From positions 8,711,001-8,775,000 of the forward strand of contig NZ_CP109485.1 in the NCBI RefSeq assembly GCF_035918235.1: a DNA stretch of 64,000 bases, given 5' to 3'. A model generated the notes under the pieces. The model saw only the letters and a program-made list of their open reading frames with translations, searched no databases and had not been told where the DNA came from. Positions 25,377 to 34,082 of this stretch are shown in pieces. Position 1 is the stretch's first letter. Every line of letters starts with the position of its first letter. Origin of the DNA: Streptomyces sp. NBC_01445 (lineage in GTDB: Bacteria; Actinomycetota; Actinomycetes; Streptomycetales; Streptomycetaceae). The translations under genes were made by a program, and so were the position numbers.

Positions 25377-26735
25377 TCACTGGCCCTCGACATGCGCCGT
25401 CACCATCGCGTGCACTTCCTCCGGCGTCAGATACGCGTCCGTCTTCTCGAAGTCCTTCAGCGTCGCGGGCCGCTCCGACTGGAACCCCGTCCGCACGAAG
25501 TCGTCGCCGGCGACGGCGTTGAGCCCCCAGTTCGCCGCCGTGCGGAAGCGCGCCGTCCCGGTGCGCAGCGCGCCCAGGTGGTAGGCCCGGGCGACGACCT
25601 GGGCGGGCAGTCCGGTCAGCTGCACACCCAACGGCTTGGACACGGCCTGAACGCCGCCCAGGTCCACCACGAGCCCCAGGTCCTTGTGCCGGTACGGCTT
25701 CAGCGGCTGTCCGTGCAGCGCGGCAGCCACGTTCTTCGCGGCCGCCCAGCCCTGCCGCATGGCGTGCTGGGCGGTCGGCGGGCAGGTCGCGTCGGCGCCC
25801 TTCTCCAGGTCCGGCACGGCGGCCGCGTCACCGAGCGCGAACACACCGTCGAGCCCCGGAACCGTCAGATCCGGCTCCACGACGAGCCGGCCCCGGTTCG
25901 TCTCCGCGCTGAGCGTCGCGATCAGCGGGCTCGGGGCGACACCCGCCGTCCAGATCAGCGTGCGGCACGGCAGTACACGGCCGTCCGTGAGCGTCACCGT
26001 GTCCTCGGTCGCCTTCGCCACGGACACTCCGAGCGACACATGCAGCCCGCGCCGCTCCACGATCGACAGGGCCTTCTCGCCGAGCCGGTCGCCGAGCTCG
26101 GGCATCAACTTGGGGGCGATGTCGACGAGATGCCACTTGATCTGCGCCGGGTCGAGCCCCCGAAGGCGCTTGGCGGCGGCGGTGGTCAGGCGCTGCAGAT
26201 AGGCGGCCGTCTCCGTACCGGCGTACCCGGCGCCCACCACCACGAACTGCAGCCGCGACTCCCGCTCGGCGGGGTCGGTGCTGGCCGCGGCCAGGTCGAG
26301 CTGCGAGATGACGTGGTCGCGGATCCAGGCCGCCTCCGCCAGCGTCTTCACGCCGACCGCGTACTGGTCCACACCGGGGATGTCGAACTGCCGCGTGACG
26401 CTGCCCGGCGTGAGGACCAGGTAGTCGTAGCGCTCCACCACCGTCTCGCCGTTGATCTTCCGTACGACGACGGCCTTCGCCTCCGGGTCCACGCCCACCG
26501 CGCCGCCCGGCACGATGCCGGTGTGCCGCAGCATGCGGCGCAGCGGCACCGCTACCGACTGCGGAGTGAGCACGCCCGAGGCGACTTGGGGGAGCAGCGG
26601 CAGGTACAGCTGATGGTCGAACGGACTGACCAGTCTCAGCTGCGCCTCGCCCGGCTTGAGGATCTTCTCCAGCTTGTGCGCGCACTCCATGCCGGCGAAT
26701 CCGCCGCCGACGATCAGGATCCGAGGAGCTGCCAT
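25377..26735 (-). CDS. Type-II NADH dehydrogenase-like FAD oxidoreductase
   Basis: A 452-residue flavoprotein with two dinucleotide folds: ILIVGGGFAGMECAHKLEK (residues 5-23, FAD) and FVVVGAGYAGTETAAYLQRL (NAD). LVLTPGSVTRQFDIPG, TLIWTAGVAPSPL and VFALGDAAAVPD complete the pattern of NDH-2 and related quinone reductases, which oxidise NADH at the membrane without pumping protons. The C-terminal amphipathic region (NWGLNAVAGDDFVRTGF) may attach to the membrane. GGAGAG precedes the ATG at 26735. It ends convergently 29 bases from the acylase gene and appears to be a single transcription unit. Confidence 0.88.
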   Translation of the reverse strand: MAAPRILIVGGGFAGMECAHKLEKILKPGEAQLRLVSPFDHQLYLPLLPQVASGVLTPQSVAVPLRRMLRHTGIVPGGAVGVDPEAKAVVVRKINGETVVERYDYLVLTPGSVTRQFDIPGVDQYAVGVKTLAEAAWIRDHVISQLDLAAASTDPAERESRLQFVVVGAGYAGTETAAYLQRLTTAAAKRLRGLDPAQIKWHLVDIAPKLMPELGDRLGEKALSIVERRGLHVSLGVSVAKATEDTVTLTDGRVLPCRTLIWTAGVAPSPLIATLSAETNRGRLVVEPDLTVPGLDGVFALGDAAAVPDLEKGADATCPPTAQHAMRQGWAAAKNVAAALHGQPLKPYRHKDLGLVVDLGGVQAVSKPLGVQLTGLPAQVVARAYHLGALRTGTARFRTAANWGLNAVAGDDFVRTGFQSERPATLKDFEKTDAYLTPEEVHAMVTAHVEGQ

Positions 26736-26870
26736 GTGATGTCTCTCCAGGGTCGGGCTCATCCGGACGCTAAGGGGCCGGTCTGCGGCCATCCCGCCCA
26801 TACTCTTCCGCGCGCGGGTGCCGCGCACGCTGAACGGGTCCTTCCGCTCCCGTACCCCGGAACCCGCTCC

Positions 26871-27257
26871 TCAAGGCCGGTAGCGCAACGGATGGTCCTC
26901 GGGTACCTCGGTGATCACGATGCGCACGCCGTCCGGGTCCGAGATCCACATCTCGATGAGCCCCCACGGTTCCTTGACCGGCGGCCGGAGCACCTCGACG
27001 CCGCGCGCCGCCAGCTCCTCGTGCGTGGCCGCCGTGTCCGCGACCTGGAGCCACAGCTGGAGCCCGGGCGACGGCGGCGCCTCCGACCGGCCGGACACCT
27101 CCAGGAAGCCGCCCCCGAGGAAGTAGACGGTCCCGCGCTCGGGCCCCGTCCCGAACTCCCGGTACACGGCGAGACCGAGCGCCCCACCGTAGAAGGCCCG
27201 CGACCGCTCGGGATCGGTGGGGCGAAGAAGCGTTCTGCTGCTCAGTACGTGAACCAT
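26871..27257 (-). CDS. VOC-family (glyoxalase/bleomycin-resistance fold) protein
   Basis: A 128-residue single-module VOC protein: LLRPTDPERSRAFYGGALGLAVYREFG, TVYFLGGGFLEVSG, LQLWLQVADTAATHEELAARGVEVLRPP, and IEMWISDPDGVRIVITEVPEDHPL. The DPDG turn and paired beta-alpha-beta-beta-beta units are diagnostic. Possible metal ligands (Glu and His) are present but the reaction cannot be named. The ATG at 27257 has no clear ribosome site, so the message may be leaderless. It is divergent from the GNAT gene with 79 bases between. Confidence 0.87.
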   Translation of the reverse strand: MVHVLSSRTLLRPTDPERSRAFYGGALGLAVYREFGTGPERGTVYFLGGGFLEVSGRSEAPPSPGLQLWLQVADTAATHEELAARGVEVLRPPVKEPWGLIEMWISDPDGVRIVITEVPEDHPLRYRP

Positions 27258-27336
27258 GCGAACGCAGCGTAGAGGCTCGGCGTTAGGCTCGACGGCGCCC
27301 GCGCCGACAGCCGTGCACGAGATCGGAGACCGTCCC

Positions 27337-27888
27337 ATGTCCATCGCTCCCCGCCCCACGACCGGCGACCTCACCTTCAGGGACGCCACCGACGCCGATG
27401 TCGACGTGCTCGTCGCGCTGATCGAGTCGGCGTACCGCGGGGACTCCAGCCGCACCGGCTGGACGACCGAGGCGGACATCCTGGAGGGGCAGCGCACCGA
27501 CCCGCAGGGCGTCGTCGACGTCATCAAGTCGCCGGACAGCCGCCTGCTGACCGTCGAGCGCGACGGCGCGGTCGTCGCCTGCTGCCAGCTGGAGCACCGC
27601 GGGGAGCACGCCTACTTCGGCATGTTCGCCGTGAGCCCGGCCCTCCAGGGCGCGGGGCTCGGCAAGGTGATCATCGCGGAGGCGGAGCGCACCGCCCGCG
27701 AGGCCTGGGGCGTGCGCGAGATGCACATGACGGTGATCTCCGTACGCGAGGACCTCATCGCCTGGTACGAGCGCCGGGGCTACCGCCGTACGGGAGGGAT
27801 GACCCCCTTCCCGTACGGCGACGAGCGCTTCGGCATCCCGCAGCGGGACGACCTCCAGTTCGAGCTGCTGGTCAAGCCCCTCGGCTGA
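27337..27888 (+). CDS. GNAT-family N-acetyltransferase
   Basis: A 183-residue acetyltransferase: FRDATDADVDVLVALIESAYRGDSSRTGWTTEADIL at the N-terminus, FAVSPALQGAGLGKVIIAEAERTAREAWG (acetyl-CoA loop QGAGLG) and LIAWYERRGYRRTGGMTPFPYGDERFG at the end. The last motif is common in a GNAT subgroup of unknown substrate. The ATG at 27337 has CGGAGA upstream. Divergent from the VOC gene. Confidence 0.88.
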   Translation: MSIAPRPTTGDLTFRDATDADVDVLVALIESAYRGDSSRTGWTTEADILEGQRTDPQGVVDVIKSPDSRLLTVERDGAVVACCQLEHRGEHAYFGMFAVSPALQGAGLGKVIIAEAERTAREAWGVREMHMTVISVREDLIAWYERRGYRRTGGMTPFPYGDERFGIPQRDDLQFELLVKPLG

Positions 27889-27945
27889 CGTGGGCCTCGT
27901 GGCCGGCACCCGGGTCCCGCGGCTGACTCGGGCCGCTCGCCCGGC

Positions 27946-28629
27946 TCAGGCCGTGAAGCGGCCGGTCCGTTTGATCTCCGGGTAGTCGGTCGTCGCGGCG
28001 TCCAGGCCGAGCGCCCGTACCAGGCGCAGATCGTCCTGCGTGTTGACGACCCAGCCGATGATCCGCAGGTCCGCCTTGCGGGCCCGTTCGACGATCTCCT
28101 GTGTCAGACGCCGGATGTTGAGGACCAGGGACGTGGCGCCGACTGCAGTGGCCCGGTCCACCACATCGGTGCCGTACCGGCTGGCCACCAGCGCCGTACG
28201 GACGCCCGGCACCAGCCGGGCGATCTCGGCGACGGCCTCGTCGTGGAACGAGATCACCTCGACGCGGCTCACCAGATCACGGCGCAGCATGACCTCGGCG
28301 AGGGCGCGCGCCGCGGCGACGTCCTTGATCTCGGCCTGGAGCGGTTTGGAGACGGCGTCGAGCACCTCCTCGAAGACCGGCACCCGTTCGCCGCGCCCCG
28401 CGTCCAGGGCGCGCAGCTCGGCGAGGGTCTTGTCGGCGATGGGGCCCCGGCCGTCCGTCGTGCGGTCGACGTCGGCGTCGTGCATGACGACGAGGGCGCC
28501 GTCCTTGCTCAGATGCAGATCGAGTTCGATGAGGTCGAGGCCCGCGTTCTGCGCGGCGACGAAGGACCGGAGGGTGTTCTCGGGTTCGACACCCATCACT
28601 CCGCGATGCCCGATGGTGAGGAAGTTCAA
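27946..28629 (-). CDS. Glycerophosphodiester phosphodiesterase
   Basis: A 227-residue cytosolic GDPD enzyme that hydrolyses glycerophosphodiesters to glycerol-3-phosphate and an alcohol. The TIM-barrel signatures are complete: IGHRGVMGVEPENTLRSF (catalytic His and Arg), LIELDLHLSKDGALVVMHDADVDRTTDGRG (metal-binding Glu/Asp and second His) and QAEIKD. The only sensible start is a TTG at 28629, which places HRG at residue 8 as in the family. No signal peptide is present, so it acts on intracellular or imported substrates. Confidence 0.9.
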   Translation of the reverse strand: MNFLTIGHRGVMGVEPENTLRSFVAAQNAGLDLIELDLHLSKDGALVVMHDADVDRTTDGRGPIADKTLAELRALDAGRGERVPVFEEVLDAVSKPLQAEIKDVAAARALAEVMLRRDLVSRVEVISFHDEAVAEIARLVPGVRTALVASRYGTDVVDRATAVGATSLVLNIRRLTQEIVERARKADLRIIGWVVNTQDDLRLVRALGLDAATTDYPEIKRTGRFTA

Positions 28630-28709
28630 GATCGTCTCGCTTCCGTCGACGGCGGCTCGGCATCCGCGCGAGGTCGTGGACGGGGTCGCCCGCGCGGCAC
28701 GGCCGAAGC

Positions 28710-28835
28710 CTAACGGCCCGTCTCCACGATGGGACCGGTCCGACGCGAGGGAGTGGAGTGGTCCGCTCTGGTTGCGGTGATTCCGAGGACCAGTCCGGTG
28801 ATGACGGCTGCGACCAGGACGGCGCGGATGCTCAC
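28710..28835 (-). CDS. Candidate 41-aa single-helix membrane peptide
   Basis: A GTG-initiated frame on the minus strand encodes VSIRAVLVAAVITGLVLGIT, one uninterrupted hydrophobic helix, then a polar tail of about 20 residues ending at TAG. GGAG lies 8 bases upstream of the GTG, ideal spacing. No other gene occupies 28630-28920. Small one-helix proteins are often missed; this one needs comparative support. It sits upstream of the GDPD gene on the same strand, with about 80 bases between. Confidence 0.5.
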   Translation of the reverse strand: MSIRAVLVAAVITGLVLGITATRADHSTPSRRTGPIVETGR

Positions 28836-28920
28836 GCTCAGGGCTCCAGACGGGCGGAGGGACAGGGAAGGGGCGGGGACCGGTCCGTCCTACCGCCTCG
28901 GCAGCCTGCCGCGGGAAGTG

Positions 28921-29505
28921 TCACCCGTGGGTGGGCGAGTTCCCCGGCGGTTGACCGGGCACCGCGTCCAGGTCGTCCAGCATGGCCTCGGCCAGCTCGA
29001 CTTCTGCCGCGAGCCGCCGCTCGCTCCAGCGCAGCGCGATCTGCGGATGGGCCCACGCCTCCACCCCGTCGGCCCGCTCGAGCGCGTCCCTGACCTCCTT
29101 CAGCTCGCCCTTCGTGCGGGCCACGTGTTCCGTCACCAGGTCACGCAGGTGCTCCGGCGCGGCGAGGTGCCCGAGCCACACGCGCAGCAGCACGGGGTGC
29201 TTGAGCACGGGCGCGCCGAGGCCCTGCCCGCTCCCGGCCCACACCGCGAGCGCCCCGCGCCCTTCCTCGGTGATCGCGTACGTCCGTTTGGCCCGCGGGT
29301 CCTCGGCCCCGGAGCGCAGCGAGGTGACGTAGCCCAGTGATTCGAGGCGGCGCAGTTCGGCGTAGATCTGGCTGATGGCGGGCGACCAGTAGAAGAACCG
29401 CAGCGAGGCGTCGGCCCACTTCTTCAGCTCGTATCCGGTCCGTTCCCCGGGGAAGGACAGCAGCCCGAGGACGGCCCAGGCGGTCGGTGGCAGGTCGTCA
29501 GCCAT
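28921..29505 (-). CDS. PadR-family transcriptional regulator
   Basis: A 194-residue winged-helix repressor: AWAVLGLLSFPGERTGYELKKWADASLRFFYWSPAISQIYAELRRLESLGYVTSLR, then KRTYAITEEGRGALAVW, a standard PadR N-domain. The C-terminal half is the helical dimerisation domain. I placed the start at the ATG of MADDLPP (29505); an in-frame ATG three codons upstream (29514) is possible and neither has a good ribosome site. It is divergent from the LLM-monooxygenase/esterase pair, and a perfect palindrome sits at its start, indicating autoregulation and likely control of that pair. Confidence 0.9.
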   Translation of the reverse strand: MADDLPPTAWAVLGLLSFPGERTGYELKKWADASLRFFYWSPAISQIYAELRRLESLGYVTSLRSGAEDPRAKRTYAITEEGRGALAVWAGSGQGLGAPVLKHPVLLRVWLGHLAAPEHLRDLVTEHVARTKGELKEVRDALERADGVEAWAHPQIALRWSERRLAAEVELAEAMLDDLDAVPGQPPGNSPTHG

Positions 29506-29518
29506 GCGCCGCATTGAA

Positions 29519-29536
29519 GTGACCGGAACCGGTCAC
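29519..29536. promoter_or_regulatory. Palindromic operator at the PadR start
   Basis: GTGACCGGAACCGGTCAC has perfect 8-base arms about AA, 14 bases upstream of the PadR ATG, where RNA polymerase or the ribosome would be blocked by bound protein. Confidence 0.65.
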
Positions 29537-29602
29537 CGCAAGACCCCGGAGCCTTTGTCACTGCCGAATACCGTCGCCGGTCTTGCCCCTTGAAGACCTG
29601 AC

Positions 29603-29622
29603 GGTTAGTCATATACCTAACC
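29603..29622. promoter_or_regulatory. Inverted repeat upstream of the LLM gene
   Basis: GGTTAG and CTAACC flank the AT-rich centre TCATATAC, 37 bases upstream of the monooxygenase start. It has the look of a repressor site over a promoter and may be a second PadR target or that of another regulator. Confidence 0.55.
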
Positions 29623-29658
29623 GGAACAGTGCGTGTGGCTCAACTCCCTGGAGGCAAC

Positions 29659-30798
29659 GTGAAGTTCTCCGTCATCTTCGAGGCGCAGCTCGCCGATCCC
29701 ACCGTCGAACACGAACACCAGGTCATCCACGACTGCGTGGAGCAGGCGGTCCTCGCCGAGGAGATGGGCTTCGACCGTATCTGGGCCGTCGAGCACCACT
29801 CCCTCAAGTGGTACGCGCACATGTCGGCCCCCGAGATCTTCCTGACCTGGGTCGCCGCCCGCACCAGCACCATCCGGATCGGGCACGGTGTCGTCTGCAT
29901 GCCCTTCAACTTCAACCATCCGGTGCGGGTCGCCGAGCGGGCCGCCATGCTCGACCTGCTCTCCGGTGGCCGCCTCGACCTCGGGGCCGGCCGGGGCGGC
30001 ACCAAGCAGGAGACCTCCCTGTGCGGTGTCGACAGGGACCGCACGACGCAGGAGGTCGAGGAGGCGCTGCGGATCATCGGGAAAGCCTGGGAGAAGGACG
30101 AGCTGGAGCATCACGGGGAGCTCCTCGACATCGACCCGCACCCCGTCCTGCCGCGCCCGAAACAGGAGCCCCACCCACCCCTCTTCCTCGCGTGCAGCCG
30201 CACTGAGACGCTCACCCAGGCGGCCGAACTCGGCATCGGCGCTCTGGTGATGGGCTTCGCGGGCCCCGAGTCGATCGCCGGCATGCGGCGCGCCTACGAC
30301 GACGCGATCGCCGCCCGTACTCCCGACCGCTTCGTGTCCGGCGTCGTCAACGACCACTTCTCCGTCCTGTGCCCGACCATCGTCCTGGACGACCGGGAGA
30401 CGGCCCGGAACATCGGCATCCGCGGCCAGCGGTTCTTCGCGCAGTCCATCGGGCACTGGTACGGCGGCGCGGGCGTCCCCGACGAGGCCGTGGTGGAGGG
30501 CGCCGACGAGGCGGCCGACATGCGCAGGGCCGCCGAACAGGTCGTGGCCCGCCTCCACGAACACCAGATCCCGGTACGTCCCACCGCGACGGCCACCTTC
30601 AACGCCGATCACGCCTACGGCACCGCCGACGACGCCATCGCCTACGTCGAGCGCCTGCGCGACGCGGGCGCCGACGAGATCATGTGTCTCGTCCAGATGG
30701 GCACCGTCCCCCAGGAGGCCTGCCTGGAGACGCTGCGGCAGTGGGGCGAGAAGGTCATCCCGCACTTCCGCGCCCAGGAGCAGGGGGTGTCCGCATGA
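29659..30798 (+). CDS. LLM-class luciferase-like flavin monooxygenase
   Basis: A 379-residue TIM-barrel protein of the bacterial luciferase family. Diagnostic stretches are VLAEEMGFDRIWAVEHHSLKWYAHMSAPEIFLTWVAARTSTIRIGHGVVCMPFNFNHPVRVAERAAMLDLLSGGRLDLGAGRGG and LRDAGADEIMCLVQMG. Such enzymes use reduced FMN or F420. The GTG at 29659 has CTGGAGG upstream and begins at VKFSVIFEAQ, the usual N-terminal strand. It overlaps the hydrolase gene by ATGA. An oxygenation followed by ester hydrolysis (Baeyer-Villiger-like) would explain the pair, but that is inference. Confidence 0.9.
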   Translation: MKFSVIFEAQLADPTVEHEHQVIHDCVEQAVLAEEMGFDRIWAVEHHSLKWYAHMSAPEIFLTWVAARTSTIRIGHGVVCMPFNFNHPVRVAERAAMLDLLSGGRLDLGAGRGGTKQETSLCGVDRDRTTQEVEEALRIIGKAWEKDELEHHGELLDIDPHPVLPRPKQEPHPPLFLACSRTETLTQAAELGIGALVMGFAGPESIAGMRRAYDDAIAARTPDRFVSGVVNDHFSVLCPTIVLDDRETARNIGIRGQRFFAQSIGHWYGGAGVPDEAVVEGADEAADMRRAAEQVVARLHEHQIPVRPTATATFNADHAYGTADDAIAYVERLRDAGADEIMCLVQMGTVPQEACLETLRQWGEKVIPHFRAQEQGVSA

Positions 30799-31796
30799 GC
30801 CCCGCACCCGAGGACCGCCTCGCACCCGACGTCCGCGCCCTGGTCGACGCGATGACCGCGTTCTTCCCCGACCTCGGCGGCGCCGTCACCGACGCGGCCG
30901 AGGCCCGCCGCATCCTGGCCGCGGCTCCCGCGTCACCGCTCCCGCCACCGGTCGTCGGCTCGGTCGAGGACCGCGACATCCCCGGCCCCGCCGGAGCGCC
31001 CCGGATCCCCGTACGGATCTACCGCCCGGACCCCGACGAGGCCCCGGGCCCGCGCCCCACCGTCGTCTTCCTCCACGGGGGAGGGTGGGCGATCTGCGGC
31101 CTGGACAGCCATGACTCCACCGCCCGCGGGCTCTGCCGCGAGGCGGGGGCCGTGGTCGTCTCCGTCGACTACCGGCTTGCCCCCGAGTCGCCGTTCCCGG
31201 CCGCCGTCGACGACGCGTACGCGGCGCTGTGCTGGGCGGCCGACCACCACACCGCGCTGGGCGGCGACGCGGGCGCCCTTGTCGTGGCGGGGGACAGCGC
31301 GGGCGGGAACCTCGCGGCTGTCATCTGCCTCCTGGCCCGGGACCGGGGCGGCCCGCGCATCGCGCTCCAGGCCCTCGTCTATCCGGCCACCGACGCGCAT
31401 CAGTCGACGGAGTCGTTCGCGCGGAACGCCGACCGCTACTTCCTGACGGCCGCGCACTGCCGCTGGTTCGCCGAGCAGTACCTCGGCCCGGACGGCGACC
31501 GGTCCCACCCGCACGTCTCGCCGCTCCTCGCCGACCTTGCCTCGCTGCCGCCCGCCCACATCGTGACCGCGGGCTGCGACCCGCTGTGCGACGAGGGCCT
31601 CGCCTACGCGAAGGCCCTGCGCGCGGTGGGCGTCGAGGTCACCGAGAGCCACTTCCCGGGGATGTTCCACGGCTTCTTCGGTTTCCCCGAGCTGCTCGAC
31701 GATGCCCGTACTGCCGTGGCGGATGTGGCGAAGGCCATCGTTTCAACCGCGTCAGGCAGGAAAAACGACGGTGAACCAGGGGGTCACGCAGGATAA
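30795..31796 (+). CDS. Alpha/beta hydrolase, HSL-type esterase
   Basis: A 333-residue esterase of the hormone-sensitive-lipase group. The oxyanion motif HGGGW is at about residue 93, VVSVDYRLAPESPFPAAVDDAYAAL follows, the nucleophile is in GDSAGGN, and the Asp and His come from CDPLCDEG and FHGFFGF. It starts in an ATGA overlap with the luciferase-like gene, so the two products are made together. It probably hydrolyses an ester or lactone formed or used by that monooxygenase. Confidence 0.92.
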   Translation: MSPAPEDRLAPDVRALVDAMTAFFPDLGGAVTDAAEARRILAAAPASPLPPPVVGSVEDRDIPGPAGAPRIPVRIYRPDPDEAPGPRPTVVFLHGGGWAICGLDSHDSTARGLCREAGAVVVSVDYRLAPESPFPAAVDDAYAALCWAADHHTALGGDAGALVVAGDSAGGNLAAVICLLARDRGGPRIALQALVYPATDAHQSTESFARNADRYFLTAAHCRWFAEQYLGPDGDRSHPHVSPLLADLASLPPAHIVTAGCDPLCDEGLAYAKALRAVGVEVTESHFPGMFHGFFGFPELLDDARTAVADVAKAIVSTASGRKNDGEPGGHAG

Positions 31797-31820
31797 CTTC
31801 CTCCCGGCTCCTCTTGTGGT

Positions 31821-31863
31821 GGAGAACCTCGCCCGTTTACGGTGTCTGTACGCGAGGTTCTCC
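31821..31863 (+). repeat. 12-bp inverted repeat in the DUF6421 leader
   Basis: GGAGAACCTCGC (31821-31832) is perfectly complementary to GCGAGGTTCTCC (31852-31863). The 19-base loop contains a smaller palindrome, CCGTTTACGG. The right arm ends 3 bases before the AAGGA ribosome site of DUF6421. It can be a folded RNA leader or a large operator. Confidence 0.75.
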
Positions 31864-31878
31864 CGTGAAGGATGGGTA

Positions 31879-33297
31879 ATGACGGAAATTCTTGTGCAGT
31901 CGGGCGTGGAGGGGAAGGTTCCTCCGGAGAAGGTCGGGGGAAGCCCCGAAAGCAGGGTGGTCGAACACCCGGCGTGGCCCGTGCTCAAGGCCGCCGTGGA
32001 GGAGATCCGTCCCTGGCAGCAGAAGGACGGCTCCATCGACTTCGCCGCCGACGGCGCCCCGTCCAAGGCCGTGGCGGAGCTGACGCTCGACCGCGCGATA
32101 TCCGCCGTCGAGCAGCTCTCCCCGCTGCTCCCGCACGACGCCGCGTACCACTCGGCGCTCGCCGCCGACCTGCGCCGCTGGGCGGAAGACGGCTTCCAGG
32201 TCCCCGACTTCCTCGACTCGCTGCTGGCCTTCCACCCCGCCGCGCGCCGCGAGGACGGACTGCAGCACCTGGTCGTCTTCCCGATGTACACACAGAACGG
32301 CAATCCGGACCGCAATCTGGAGGCCGTCGTCCTGCGCATGGTGTGGCCCGAGTGGCTCGCCGAGCTGGAGGCGACGCGCTACGACAACCCGCTGTTCTGC
32401 GGGATCACGTTCGAGGACTTCACCGCCGGCTACGACACCAACTCGGCCGTGCTCTTCCCGGAGACCATCGCCGTACGCGAGGCTCCCGAGCGCTTCTCCT
32501 GGGGTGGCATCTTCTGCGACCGCGAGGCGGCCCGCTTCCGTGCCGTCACCGAGGCTTCCGTCGGCATCCTCGGGCTCGAACTGCCCGACGACATCCGCGA
32601 GATGATCTCGGACCAGGACCGCTGCCAGCAGGCGTTCGTCCTGTGGGACATGGTGCACGACCGCACCCACAGCCACGGCGACCTGCCCTTCGACCCGTTC
32701 ATGATCAAGCAGCGCCAGCCGTTCTGGATGTACGGCCTCGAAGAGCTCCGCTGCGACCTCACCGCCTTCAAGGAGGCCGTGAAGCTGGAGGCCGACGGCT
32801 TCCCGCAGGGCCGCGACGTGCAGTACGCCGTCCTCTTCGACCGCATGTTCCGCTTCCCGGTCACCGGCGAGCGCGTGCGCAACTACGACGGACTCGGCGG
32901 CCAGCTCCTCTTCGCGTACCTGCACAAGCACGACGTGCTGCGCTGGACCGACAACAAGCTCCAGATCGACTGGGAGCGCGCCCCGCAGGTCACCAACCAG
33001 CTGTGCGCCGAGATCGAGAAGCTGTACCGCGACGGCATCGACCGCCCGAAGCTGGTGCACTGGTTCGCCGCGTACGACCTGGTGTCCCAGTACCTCGCCC
33101 CGCACCCCGGTTCGCGCTGGGCCAAGGGCCCCGACGCCCTCGACCTGAGCCTGCCGCCGCGCAAGCTCGTCGACGACGTGCTTCCGGACGAGTTTCCGCT
33201 CAGCATGTTCTATGAGGCACTGTCCAAGAAGCTCAAGAACGTGATCGCCTCCACCAAGGGGATCACCGCTGCGGGCGCCGAGCAGGCCGCCGCGTGA
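31879..33297 (+). CDS. DUF6421 family protein
   Basis: A 472-residue soluble protein of an actinobacterial family without known function. Recognisable conserved stretches are VVFPMYTQNGNPDRNLEAVVLRMVWPEWLAELE, the CGITFEDFTAGYDTNSAVLFPETI block, and VLWDMVHDRTHSHGDLPFDPFMIKQRQPFWMYGLEELRCDL. The last carries a His/Asp/Glu-rich cluster (HDRTHSHGD) that could bind metal. The ATG at 31879 has AAGGA upstream. Its stop region overlaps or abuts the SDR gene, and a PLP aldolase-like gene follows, so the three likely form one pathway. The reaction is unknown. Confidence 0.88.
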   Translation: MTEILVQSGVEGKVPPEKVGGSPESRVVEHPAWPVLKAAVEEIRPWQQKDGSIDFAADGAPSKAVAELTLDRAISAVEQLSPLLPHDAAYHSALAADLRRWAEDGFQVPDFLDSLLAFHPAARREDGLQHLVVFPMYTQNGNPDRNLEAVVLRMVWPEWLAELEATRYDNPLFCGITFEDFTAGYDTNSAVLFPETIAVREAPERFSWGGIFCDREAARFRAVTEASVGILGLELPDDIREMISDQDRCQQAFVLWDMVHDRTHSHGDLPFDPFMIKQRQPFWMYGLEELRCDLTAFKEAVKLEADGFPQGRDVQYAVLFDRMFRFPVTGERVRNYDGLGGQLLFAYLHKHDVLRWTDNKLQIDWERAPQVTNQLCAEIEKLYRDGIDRPKLVHWFAAYDLVSQYLAPHPGSRWAKGPDALDLSLPPRKLVDDVLPDEFPLSMFYEALSKKLKNVIASTKGITAAGAEQAAA

Positions 33298-33323
33298 GCG
33301 CTCGCGACGAGGAGGCGACGGCC

Positions 33324-34082
33324 ATGGCCGAAGGCAACGGGAACGGCACGCTGGACGGAGCGGTCATCGCGGTCGCGGGCGCGGCGGGACCCGCGGGCCG
33401 CGCCACCCTGCTGCGCCTCGCCGAGGCGGGCGCGACGGTCGTCGGAGCGGACGCGGACGCCACACGCCTGGCGGAGGCCGTGGACGCGGCACGCTACGCG
33501 CACGGGGGCGCCACCGTCATCGGCGACACCGTCGACCTCCTCGACCTGGACGCGACCCGGGACTGGGCGAACCACATCGAGAAGGACTTCGGCCGGGTCG
33601 ACGGCCTTGTCCACCTCGTCGGCGGCTGGCGCGGCAGCGCCACCTTCGCCGAGACCGACCTCGCGGACTGGGACCTCCTCGAAAAGCTCCTGATCCGCAC
33701 GGTCCAGCACACCTCCCTCGCGTTCCAGGACGCCCTCCAGCGCAGCGACCGCGGACGCTTCCTGCTGATCAGCGCCGCGGGCGCCAGCAAGCCGACCGCG
33801 GGCAACGCGGCGTACGCGGCCTCCAAGGCCGCCGCCGAGGCCTGGACGCTGGCCCTCGGCGACGCCTTCCGCAAGGCGGGGGGTGACGCGGGCCCGCAGC
33901 AGGCGGCTGCGATCCTGGTGGTGAAGGCGCTGGTCCACGACGCGATGCGCGCCGAGCGACCCAACGCGAAGTTCGCGGGCTTCACGGACGTCACGGACCT
34001 GGCCGATGCCATCGCCGGCGTCTGGGACCGGCCCGCCCATGAGTTGAACGGGACCCGTCTGTGGCTGACCGAGAAGCCGTGA
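33324..34082 (+). CDS. Short-chain dehydrogenase/reductase of the DUF6421 operon
   Basis: A 252-residue SDR with a shortened cofactor motif (VAGAAGPAGRATLLRLAEAG), VDGLVHLVGGWRG, ISAAGASKPTAGNAAYAASKAAAEAW (Ser, Tyr, Lys) and a C-terminal NGTRLWLTEKP. I chose the ATG at 33324 because GAGGAGG stands 9 bases before it; a GTG at 33294 overlapping the DUF6421 stop is an alternative. Its 3' end overlaps the aldolase-like gene. Cofactor and substrate are unknown. Confidence 0.88.
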   Translation: MAEGNGNGTLDGAVIAVAGAAGPAGRATLLRLAEAGATVVGADADATRLAEAVDAARYAHGGATVIGDTVDLLDLDATRDWANHIEKDFGRVDGLVHLVGGWRGSATFAETDLADWDLLEKLLIRTVQHTSLAFQDALQRSDRGRFLLISAAGASKPTAGNAAYAASKAAAEAWTLALGDAFRKAGGDAGPQQAAAILVVKALVHDAMRAERPNAKFAGFTDVTDLADAIAGVWDRPAHELNGTRLWLTEKP

